The notes under the pieces: generated by a model
Databases searched by the model: none
The model's input: the letters and a program-made list of their open reading frames with translations, nothing else
Told to the model about the DNA's origin: nothing
Program-made: the position numbers and the translations under genes
DNA from: Alopecurus myosuroides
Lineage: Eukaryota > Streptophyta > Magnoliopsida > Poales > Poaceae
Length of the DNA stretch: 64,000 nucleotides
Direction: 5' to 3'
NCBI GenBank assembly: GCA_028641055.1
Contig: CM054057.1
Span: forward strand, 332,474,482-332,538,481
Shown here: in pieces, positions 34,530-43,910 of the stretch
How positions within the stretch are numbered: position 1 is the first letter of the stretch
Layout: each line of letters opens with the position of its first letter

Positions 34530-35930
34530 TGAAGTCTACGCACGCTTCTATTCTTGTAGACAGTGTTGGGCCTCCAAGTGCAGAGCTCTATAGAACAACA
34601 TCAAGTTTCCCTTAAGTGGATCACCCACGGTTTATCGAACTCAGGGAGGTAGAGGTCAAAGATATCCTTCTCAAGCAACCCTCAATCAATATACAAGAAG
34701 TCTCTTGTGTCCCCAACACACCCAATATACTTGTCAGGTATATAGGTGCACTAGTTCGGCAAAGGGAGAGTAAAATGCAAGTAATATGGATGATAATAAG
34801 TGATAATAGCAATCTGAAATAAAAATGGCAGCAAGCAAACATGTAGCAGAACAGGTGGAAAATGGTGTTTCAATGCTTGGAATTAAGGCCTAGGGCTCCT
34901 ACTTTCACTAGTGGACACTCTCAACAATGAAAACATAATTGAATGCATAAATTTCATTTCTTCACTATGCTACTCCGAACCACTCTCCGGTCGAATAACA
35001 AACACCAATCATTGCATAGGGTTGTAACGGCACTCCTCGGAGTAAGCACTTTCCCAACTAAGTAACCCCCATGCTATCACCATGGGACCCAGATGGTTCC
35101 ACGCAAACACAACAATTTCATAGGGTTATCCAACACAAAATATAAATATAATGCTAAACCACATGGCACACACACTGTCACCTTTACACCGTGATCAAAG
35201 TGTTAACGGAGATCTCATAACAAAAACCACTTGAGTAGCATAATAGATGAAGAATAATATATATGAATTCAACTAGATTACAAAGCTCACGATCACATAT
35301 AGATCACACCATGGGAGAGAGAGATGAAACACATAGCTACCGGTAGAGCCCTTAGCCTCGGGGGAGAACTACTCCCTCCTCATCATAGGAGACAGCAACG
35401 GCGATGGGGATGGCGGTGGAGTCGATGGAGATGGCTTCCGGGGGCACTTCCCCGTCCCGGCAGGGTGCAAGAACAGAGATATGTCCCCCAAAACTTGTCG
35501 GCGGCGGCGGTGGAGCTACGGATGTATTTTGTGGAAAAGGACGATTCTCTTAGGGTTTATGCCTTGGGGAGTATATATGGGCGAAAGGGCGATGCCCGGG
35601 GGTGGCCAGGGGGCCCACACCCCTAGGTGGCGCGGCCAGGGGGACCCGCGCCACCCCATGGTGTGGCCACCCTGTGGCCCCCCTCCGGGGCTCTTCGGGA
35701 CTTCTGGATGCTTCCGGGACTTCTAAGACTTCTGGCTTTTGAATCGTCCAATTCCGAGAATATTTCCAGAACAACTTTTCTGAAACTAAAAACAGCAGAA
35801 AACAAGAACTAGCTCTGTGGCATCAATAGGTTAGTCCCGGGAAATCAATAAAAATGACATAAAGTGTAAGGAAAACATGTGGGAAACAACATGGAACATC
35901 AGAAATTAAGGATACGTTTATGATGTATCA
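34530..35930 (-). repeat. Element B 5' LTR (1401 bp)
   Basis: On the minus strand it runs from TGATACATCATAAACG (35930) to GTAGACTTCA (34530). TATATAT at 35572-35578 is the promoter TATA region, with the GC-rich U3 on its upstream (higher-coordinate) side. Confidence 0.92.
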
Positions 35931-35935
35931 TCTCC

Positions 35936-35961
35936 CAACGAGTGCAAGATATGCACCATGA
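35936..35961 (+). repeat. Element A 5' LTR, last 26 bp
   Basis: After the right-hand TCTCC duplication of B the LTR of A resumes with CAACGAGTGCAAGAT and ends GCACCATGA. The 3' LTR has the same block ending GCACCATCA at 43240. The A primer-binding site, TAGCGCTGTTGCCGGGGA (two changes from the C and B sites), follows 10 nt later at 35972-35989. Confidence 0.85.
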
Positions 35962-36157
35962 AGACTTTTTCTAGCGCTGTTGCCGGGGAGGAAGAGAATT
36001 TCTGCAAGGGGAGTCTCTCACTTCCAATATCTTTGCTTTGTTTTTGTTTTGCTTAGTTTATTTTATTTTGTCTTGTTTGCTTCTCTTTATCAAAAACACA
36101 AAAAAAAACAGTTCTTATTCTAGTTGTTGTTTTTATCCTGTTTTTAATCTTGCTAAA

Positions 36158-37792
36158 ATGATTACCCCTGAGAACACTAAGTTGTGTGACTTTACTATCA
36201 CCAACAACAATGATTTCATTAGCACACCTATTGCTCCACCTGCTCCTACTGCTGATTTTTATGAGATAAAGCCTGCCCTGTTAAATCTTGTTATGAGAGA
36301 AAAAAATTCAGGTGTTAGTACTGATGATGTTGCTTCCCATCTTAATAATTTTGTTGAACTATGTGAGATGCAAAAATATAAAGATATAGATGGAGTTATT
36401 ATTAAATTGAAATTGTTTTCTTTCTCTTTGAGAGGAAGAGCTAAAGAATGGTTGTTATCTTTGCCTAGAAATAGTATTGATTCTTGGACTAAATGTAAAG
36501 GTGCTTTCATTGGAAAATACTATCCTACTGCTAAGATTATATCTTTAAGAAGTAGCATTATGAATTTGAAGCAACTTGATAATGAGCATGTTTCTAAAGC
36601 TTGGGAAAGAATGAAATCTTTGGCAAAGAATTGTCCCAATCATGGACTGACTACTTGGATGATCATCCAAACCTTTTATGCAGGACTGAATTTTCTTCAA
36701 GAAACCTTCTGGATTCAACTACTGGAGGAACCTTTATGTCCATGAATTTGGGGGCAGCAACAAAGCTTCTTGATGATAAATTATTCTGAATGGCACACTG
36801 AGAGAGCTACAACAGGTAAGAAGGTAAATTCTGTTGAAGAAACCTCTTCCTTGAGTGATAGGCTTGATGCTATTATGTCTATGCTTGTGAATGGCCATGC
36901 TCCTATTGATCCAAACAATGTTCCTTTATCCTCTTTGGTTGCTCAAGAAGAGCATGTTGATGTGAACTTCATTAAAAATAATAATTTCAACAATAGTGCT
37001 TATAGGAATAATTTTGGTAGCAATAATTATAGGACATATCCTCCCAATAATAATAACGGTTATGTCAATTCCTATGGTAATTCCTACAAAGACAATAAAA
37101 GTTCACCTCCTGGTCTTGAAAACATGCTTAAGAATTTTATTAGTACACAAACTGCTTTTAATAAATCCGTTGAGGAAAAGTTTGGCAAAATTGATGTTCT
37201 TGCTTCTAAACTTGATAGCCTTTCTCTTGATGTTGATTTTATGAAACTAAAGGTTATGCCTCATGATGTTAAAGAAAGCAAAACTTTGAATTCCATTCAA
37301 ATTCGAATTGATGACAATGTTAGGATGTTAGCTGAATTGCATGCTAGATGGGAAAGAGAAGATGAAATAGCTAGAAAGAATAATATAGCTAATGTTTGCA
37401 CCATTACCACCACTAGTAAAATTGAAGCTTCTCATGATAGTAAACCTTCTACTATTAATGGTAAAGTGATTCTTGTTGGCAATACTACCACTTCTGCTGT
37501 TAAACGTTCAAAACTGCCTGAAACTACTAAAAATGTTCCTCATAAAAGTGCTGAAAATTTTAGAAACATGGGAGACAATGGTCCCATTACCTTTGATAAA
37601 GATGATCTTGACTTTGATGATTGCAACATATCTGAAGTGATTAAGTTCCTACAAAATCTTGCTAGTTGTTCTAATGCTAGTACTATGAATATGGCTTTCA
37701 CAAAACATATTACAAATGCTCTCATACAAATTAGAGAAGATGAATTAAGATGTGAAACCTCTATCCCTAGGAAGTTAGATGATGGTTGGTAA
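36158..37792 (+). pseudogene. Element A gag
   Basis: Gag builds the particle that packages element RNA. The ATG at 36158 begins MITPENTKLCDFTI. The capsid-like core follows (LKLFSFSLRGRAKEWLLSLP, SWTKCKGAFIGKYYP), diagnostic of plant gypsy gag. Between 36700 and 36800 two frame changes split it: FMSMNLGAATKLLDDK lies in one frame and YSEWHTERATTGKK in the next (36770-37792). The second part is Asn-rich (NNNFNNSAYRNNFGSNN), followed by a coiled-coil-like KLDSLSLDVDFMKLK. No CCHC knuckle is visible. The match to Athila-type gag of grasses is strong. Confidence 0.88.
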
Positions 37793-37814
37793 CCCATCAT
37801 TAAAATGAATTTGA

Positions 37815-38243
37815 ATGCTTTTTTATTGTAATGCTCTATGTGATCTTGTTGCTAGTATCTCTGTTATGCCTAAGAAACTTTATGATATGCTTGATTTGCC
37901 ACCTTTGGAGCACTGTTATTTGGACATTCGTCTTATTGATAATGTTAGAAAGAAACCTTTGGGGAGATTTTATGATGTTCTTATTATGGTTAATAATAAC
38001 CTTGTCCCCGTTGATTTTGTTGTCATGAATATTGAATGCAATGCTTCTTGTCCAATTGTTTTGGGAAGACCTTTTCTTAGAACCGATGGTATTGTTATTG
38101 ATATGAAAGAGGGGAATATTAAATATCAATTCCCACTCAAGAAAGGTATGGAACACTTTCCTAGAAATATAATAAAGTTTCCTTTTGATTCTATTCTTCG
38201 AAAAAATTACAATTTGGATGCTTCTTCACTTGAAAACACTTGA
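37815..38243 (+). pseudogene. Element A aspartic protease, active site altered
   Basis: This retropepsin-like frame follows gag. The active-site region reads LCDLVASISVMP where Athila-type proteases have DLGAS, so the catalytic Asp remains but the following Gly has become Val. The C-terminal hallmark CPIVLGRPFLRT is intact. It begins one frame away from gag and ends at 38243 with no reverse transcriptase after it. In autonomous Athila elements the polymerase would follow directly; here the coding region simply stops. Confidence 0.82.
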
Positions 38244-41200
38244 TTCCATTTTTCTGGACCAAGCTAAAAGGCGTTAAAGAAAAGTACTTCTTCGAAGATA
38301 AACCATGGTTTTATTTTTGATTTGTTTTTGTCTGTTTTTTTAGTCAAGGTGTTGTATACTTCTGTAGCAACTCCTTTGTATCTTTATTTTCATGTATTAG
38401 TTGTGCCAAGTAAAGTTTCTAGTGAAAGTTGGAGTTGGTTTTGGATTTCTGCGCAGAAAACAGATTTATGCTGTCCATCGTAAAAAAACGTATCATTCAC
38501 AGAAAGATCAAAATGACCTGAACATTTTTTTGCTTATTCCTCAGCTAATTCCGAAACTTTTTCGTTCTTTATGTTTTTCGATCTGAGCAACTTAAGTGCC
38601 CCGATTGTTTTTGTTATTACAGACTGTTCTGGTTTTGGCAGATTCTGCCATTTTTCTTGCATTTTCTCTTTTACTATATCGAGTGGATTTCTTTGCTTCA
38701 CTAAACATCATTGGATGTAGCTAATGTTTAAAAGTATAAATATCACTTTTGACCATGCAGAACCCATGAATTTTTTATTGTGCACTAACTCTCTAATGTG
38801 AATTACTTTGAGCGTGGTGTGAAGGAAGTTTTCAAGATCAAGAGAAGAGGGTGATATAATGTGATCAAAAAGAGTGCAAGGTCAAAGATTGGGGATGCCC
38901 CCGTGGTTCATCCCGGAAAATTCTAATAGTACTCAAGCTTCTAAGCTTAGGAATTCCCAAGGCATCCCCTTCTTCATCAACAATTTATCAGGTAACTTCT
39001 AGTGAAACTATATTTTTATTCAGTCACATCATATGAATTTTACTTGGAGCGTCTGTTTGTTTTTATTTTGTTTTCCTCGATGCAATTATATCTTTGTAAC
39101 CTATCATTCTTGTTTGGGAGAGGGACACGCTCGCTTTTTCATTTGAATACTCGTTATGCTCGTATTCTTGGTTTTCTTCTAGTTGCTGCAATCCTTTTAG
39201 CTCCTATTTTTCATGCATCTCTTATTCGGAGTTGTTAGTTTTAGTAGAGTTGTGTTAGTAATCTCTTGTTTCATTTGTATATCTCTTGTATAGTTTTTGT
39301 TTAGTTTAAAATGTTTGGTGCTGGAAAGCAGTAATACAATTTTCGTGCTTATAACGGTGCAAAAAGAAGCTTGTATAGACTGTGGCTAGACTTTTTCATG
39401 TCATGTTAGATGTTATTTTAATTCTAAGCCTAGTGGTTATTTTTGTAGCATGACTTGCCTCAAATATCTGAGAGTTTAATGTGCCATTAAAAGAATCATG
39501 AGTTGTTTTTATCACATTGAAGCATAAATTTGTGGTGTTCTCCTTTGAATGTTTTATTTGGTTGACTTGGCGCATGCTTACACCATGTTTATGACTACAA
39601 ACCAGTCACTTATATCCTCTATGATCATTTAGTTTTTGAACTTGTAATACCCTTTATGCTTTGATTAACAATGTTTTTGTCACTATGCATGATTATGGCC
39701 ATTATTGCTCTCTTGATTTGTCGCTCCCAGTCTTTTGCTAGCCTCCACCTGTACTGAGGATGAGCTCTACTCGTGCATCCAACTCCTAAAAACCAAAGTA
39801 TGAAAAATGTGTCCACCATACCTACCTACATGTGGTATTTAACCGCCACTCCAAGTAAATTGCTCATATGTTACCTTTAAACCTTCAAAACTATTCATGT
39901 TTTGTGCCTGATTCTCTTCACTATTTTTGCCCCTGATTTATCAGTCAAAGCATAATTGTGTAAACCAAAGAGAAAGAGGGATGACCTTCTATCCAGATGC
40001 GTCCTTCTATGGGAGCCGCTCTTGTGAAGTCTAGTTGGCTTGTGACGTACTGTATTTTCTGTTTACCATTCGTTGACATAAGAATACACACCTCTCCAAC
40101 AAAAATGTTTTCAATACCTCTGTTTAACAAAATAAAAAGCTCTAGCACATGAGTGATACCTGCTTCCCTCTGCGAAGGGTCTTTATTTTACTTGTATGTT
40201 GAGTCTCCATCTTCTAACTTTATGCACAGTTGAGAGAGCATAGTTGGCATTCTGAGTTTAATGTGCATTTGTCACAGAAACATTATTAATTGATTCATGT
40301 TGTGTTATTATTTACTCTCAAATTATTTGTTATAGTCATCCTCTTAAACTTTGAAGCTGTCCTGGTATTTATGTTTTGCCCCACTCTTAAGGACAAGCGA
40401 AATATCACTTTGCTATGTTTTCTCTATGCTCAAAACAAACATATAACTTTCAAGTGCATTATTATTCGTGATCTTTTATTTGTGTTACTTTTCATGATGC
40501 AAGGTGATTGCTATGTTTCATTGTTAAAATTATATCTATCATGCTTATGTTTAAAGTACTATGATCTCAGCTATATTTATGCTTTTACAATTTAGATTAT
40601 CAAGTTTATGTTGGTAGCATGTCAACTCAGAAATTATTTGTTTTGTCATTTACCTTGATATGGGGTGGCCCGATCTTCTCGTTGAGCTTCTCTCTCTTTT
40701 TGTGGTTTTCTGGATTTTGTGATAACTAGTGCTACACTGAGACCTCTCACTTGGATGACCCCTGTTGCCAGATGCAACAACAACTAATCCCTTTGGATAT
40801 TCTCAACTACACACTCTTGCACACGTAATCAAAGATCACAAGTGGTCCTGTATCCCCCTATTCCCGGATGTAATAACAAGATATCACGCAACTTTGCAAT
40901 GGTAACACCACCAACAAGGTGGGGATAACTTTCAGATGAACATGGTTCAATCTAGAAAATCTAGGGTTTAATTTCAACTTGGTCTCCTCTATTCCACACG
41001 CAGGTGGTAGCTATATATGAGGGAGGGGATGTTCCCCACGAAATTGGACCTATTCCTACTCGTTTGGACTCCTCCAACTCGGATACAAACTGACCCAACA
41101 TGGGTGCAGCCAATTGGACTCTATTTGGAAACTGGCAGAAAACTATTCGTGGATTGTTTCGGTCACCACGGCTTGCACGAGTCGAATTTATTGATGGGGA

Positions 41201-41616
41201 CGGATCCATTGGAAAGATCTTCAAATTTCCTAATCGGATTGTGCTCGTTTGCTGTATTTGGAGCCCGTATGAAGAATCCATGACTACTTCAAAATCGGGA
41301 CTCCTGCCAGTCCGAACTGAAACATTATTTTCTTGTTGGTGTTTTCCATGCCTCCTTCCTTTGCTCCTTGCTTCATCTTCTCCATCCATTTTTGTGTTAT
41401 TAATAAACCTAATCATACATAAATTAATAGGCTTAGGTAGTATAGCATTCTCATAAACACAAACATTACTTATTACTAGGAAAGAATTCACCTTATAATA
41501 AACAACAGTGAGACTCAATATTTCCTTCCAACTCAAGCATGTACATTCACCATGGACCCCTATGATATCCTCATCATACCTACCCGAGGATGAGTAGGAA
41601 CTAAGCTTGGGGATGT
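38244..41616 (+). other. Non-coding 3' interior of A, holding solo LTR H
   Basis: No pol gene is present. The region is related to the 3' interiors of B and C. PPT-like and snapback motifs appear at about 38888 (GATTGGGGATGCCC) and 38940. At 40656-41576 it is interrupted by solo LTR H. The true polypurine tract CTAAGCTTGGGGATGT is at 41601-41616. Small frames here (for example 39002-39238) show no family resemblance. Confidence 0.75.
40656..41576 (-). mobile_element. Solo LTR H, TSD TACCT
   Basis: A 921-bp block interrupts the A interior. The equivalent joint in element B reads without it (TTTACCTACTCGAGG). It has TG...CA ends (TGATATGGGG and ATATCCTCATCA in plus view) and is flanked by TACCT at 40651-40655 and 41577-41581. 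A TATA-like CATATATAG lies at about 41012-41020 on the minus strand. The 191-codon minus frame inside (40961-41536) is LTR sequence, not a gene. The parent family was not identified. Confidence 0.8.
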
Positions 41617-43240
41617 TGATACGTCATAAACGCATCCATAATTTCTGATGTTCCATGTTGTTTTCATGTTATTTGCTACATGTTTCCTTTACACTTTATG
41701 TCATTTTTATCGATTTTCTGGGACTAACCTATTGACAAGATGCCACAGAGCCAGTTCTTGTTTGCTGCTGTTTTTAGTTTCAGAAAAATTGTTCTGGAAA
41801 TATTCGGAATTGGACGATTCGAAGCCCAGAAGTCTTAGAATTTCTGGGGGATCCATGGAGTCCGGAGGAGACCCGGAGGGGGCCACATGGCCCCACACCA
41901 TAGGGCGGCGTGCCCCCTGGCCGCGCCATGGGGTGGTGTGGACCCCTGCCCGCCCACCGACGTTGCCCTTTCGCCTATTTATTCCCCTCGGGAGGTTAAC
42001 CCTAAAACAATCCACCCTTTTCCACGAAAAACACCCGAGGCCGCTATCATCGTCAACCCGAGTTCGGGAGGGTTCTGGAGTTCTCCCCGGCACCCTGCCG
42101 GGAGGGGAAATCATCACCGGATGGCTCTATATCACCATGCCCGCCTCCGGAGTGATGCGTGAGTAGTTCATCCTTGGACTACGGGTCCATAGCAATAGTT
42201 AGATGGTTGTTCTCTCCTCTTTATGCCTCATGTTTAGATCTTGTGAGCTGCCCTACATGATCAAGATCATCTTATTGTAATGCTACATGTTGTGTTTGCT
42301 GGGATCCGATCAATATTGAATTCTATGTCTCTTGATTATCAATCTATCATGTTATTTTCATGTGTATGTTATTTATAATCTTGCATACTCTCCGTTGTTA
42401 GTAGCTTCTCTGACCAAGTAGATGCTAGTGACTCGAAGAAGGAGTATTTATGCTCGATAGTGGGTTCATGACTCTTTTGCATATGTGCTCGAGTGACAGA
42501 AACATGACGGATGGAGGATGTGTTGTTGCCATTAGGGAGAAAACAACGATGTTTACATTTTTTACATTACACACTTTGCTTACCGCGATTATCTGTTGCT
42601 TGTAACTTAATACCCAAGGATTGATCAGATGACATTCTGAGGGTGGATTATTAGTCATAGATGCAGTTGGATAACGTTCTATGAGTCTTGTTGTAATGCC
42701 CGCATGAATCACATAGTAATCATCATGTCATGCATATGCACTACGGTGCAACCTTTATATCTGTCAATTGACCAACTGTAATTTGTTTACCACATGCTAT
42801 CTATCTGTCTTGGGAGAGACACCTCTAGTGAATTGTGGCCCTGGTCCTTTTTCCTCATACTGATAATACAATCACTGCAATCTATGTTTTCATATCGCTG
42901 CTACTATTTTACTACTACCATCACTGTTCTCTTTCATCTACTGCAAACAAATACTTTTTTCCACATGGTACGTTTAACCTCTTTGTGTTCAGAAAAAACG
43001 GTGAGATTGACAACCTCACTGCTTCATTGGGGCGAAGTGATTTGATTTTGTTGTGTAGGTTCCATGTTGCTTCTGAACTAGTAGTGCGCCCTGCCACCTC
43101 AGCTGCATCAACCTTTAGAAGTTGCTTCTTTATCCTACTGGTCGATTCAACCTTGGTTTCTTAACGAGGGAAAAATTATTGTTGTGCTCATCACACCGCC
43201 CTCTTGGGGTCTCCCAACGAGTGCAAGATCTGCACCATCA
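41617..43240 (+). repeat. Element A 3' LTR (1624 bp)
   Basis: Runs from TGATACGTCATAAACG to TGCACCATCA. It is homologous to 27920-29460 and, inverted, to solo LTR E. The CTCCCCGGCACCCTG and CTCTTGGGGTCTCCC blocks are shared by all three. Confidence 0.9.
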
Positions 43241-43424
43241 GACCCTCACTCTACTATATCAAGGTGCTAGATACAGGGAGTCGGTAACATCCTCATGCAC
43301 AGTCTTGTGTGTGAGGATCTTCTACACTCTTCATCGTCATCATCATCAACACCTCTTCCGCTTCTACGGTGTTTGGTACACGATCTCGATAACTAGATCT
43401 TGGAATTATTATTCACTTGATACG
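43241..43424 (+). repeat. K 3' LTR, piece 4 of 4
   Basis: GACCCTCACTCTAC through CTTCCGCTTCTACGG and CACGATCTCGATAAC to ACTTGATACG. The CTTCCGCT...GATCT block resembles the CTTCCGCTCGCGATCT near the 3' end of Angela/BARE LTRs. The rest of K would lie beyond D, outside the window. A short TCATCATCATCATCA run lies near 43342. Confidence 0.55.
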
Positions 43425-43888
43425 TGTTGGGGGGATGGTAACCCGGTAGGCCCATGCCTAGGTGAAACCCGGTCCGAAGGAAATCACATGAAACCCGGCC
43501 CAAGATGAAGGAGTTTCCAGAAGGCCCAAAGGGAGTGTAGATCTTGAAATACGTGCCTTGGGGCCACGATTAGGAAACCTAGGGTTATGTGTGTATTCCG
43601 GGTAGGATTCCGGGTGTGTCTTGTATAGGAAGCCAGAGAGCCGGGTAATATATAAACCGGCTCTCGGTACAGAGAGACCAAGAGCTTTTCCAGATATTCG
43701 AGTGTTCTAGTAGCACGAGAGTCGATATTTGTAACCCTAGATCGGAGTCTCGGCGACATTGCAGCCCGAGCTACCAGATCACCAGATTACATGATTTCCC
43801 CTGAGCTAAACCCTCTCCCAAACACCAGAGTCGATTTGCCCCAAACTAAGTTACCCCTGGTAACGTCTGCCGTGAATATCCCGCGACA
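43425..43888 (+). repeat. Element D 5' LTR (464 bp)
   Basis: Runs from TGTTGGGGGGATGG to ATATCCCGCGACA. The first 104 bp recur exactly, as far as I can compare by eye, at 56114-56217. The TATA box lies in a hairpin at 43636-43665. Confidence 0.92.
43636..43665 (+). promoter_or_regulatory. D LTR TATA box inside a 9-bp inverted repeat
   Basis: GAGAGCCGG (43636-43644) and CCGGCTCTC (43657-43665) are perfect reverse complements around the loop GTAATATATAAA, which holds the TATA box TATATAAA (43649-43656). G1 has the same design with shorter arms. Confidence 0.7.
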
Positions 43889-43908
43889 GCTGGCGCCCAC
43901 CGCGGGGC
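43889..43908 (+). other. Element D primer-binding site
   Basis: GCTGGCGCCCACCGCGGGGC directly follows the LTR end CGCGACA, as in G1 (TTGGCGCCCACCGTGGGGC). Confidence 0.8.
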
Positions 43909-43910
43909 GT

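Larger units (their letters stand above)
29461..35930 (-). mobile_element. Complete non-autonomous Athila-type element B, TSD TCTCC
   Basis: B is 6.47 kb on the minus strand. It is bounded by LTRs 29461-30877 and 34530-35930 and flanked by TCTCC at 29456-29460 and 35931-35935, a perfect target duplication. Inside are the primer-binding site, one conserved ORF of unknown function and a long non-coding stretch ending in a polypurine tract. No gag, protease or pol is present. It inserted into the 5' LTR of A, 26 bp before that LTR's end. Its 3' interior is homologous to that of A (for example the CACGAGTAGAGCTCAT block at about 31994), so B and A are related although their coding regions differ. 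Confidence 0.93.
27920..43240 (+). mobile_element. Athila-type gypsy element A (gag-protease only), with B and H inside
   Basis: A has its 5' LTR at 27920-29460 plus 35936-35961 (split by B), primer-binding site 35972-35989, gag 36158-37792, protease 37815-38243, a long non-coding 3' interior, polypurine tract 41601-41616 and 3' LTR 41617-43240. No reverse transcriptase, RNase H or integrase is present. The expected 5-bp duplication is not clean: GCACC on the left against GACCC on the right, which may reflect age, as the two LTRs are visibly diverged. LTR and gag resemble the Sabrina/WHAM group of Triticeae, from memory. Confidence 0.88.

Noticed and set aside
40961..41536. 191-codon minus-strand frame that could pass for a gene
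   Set aside because: It lies wholly within solo LTR H, which has TG...CA ends and a TACCT duplication, and shows no domain.
27915..43245. Clean target-site duplication for element A
   Set aside because: Flanks read GCACC and GACCC, which differ at two positions; reported as imperfect and not as support.
43340..43360. CATCAT-type microsatellites (also near 57426) as a CRISPR-like or satellite array
   Set aside because: They are simple trinucleotide runs of four or five units with no spacers; no CRISPR array or satellite is present.
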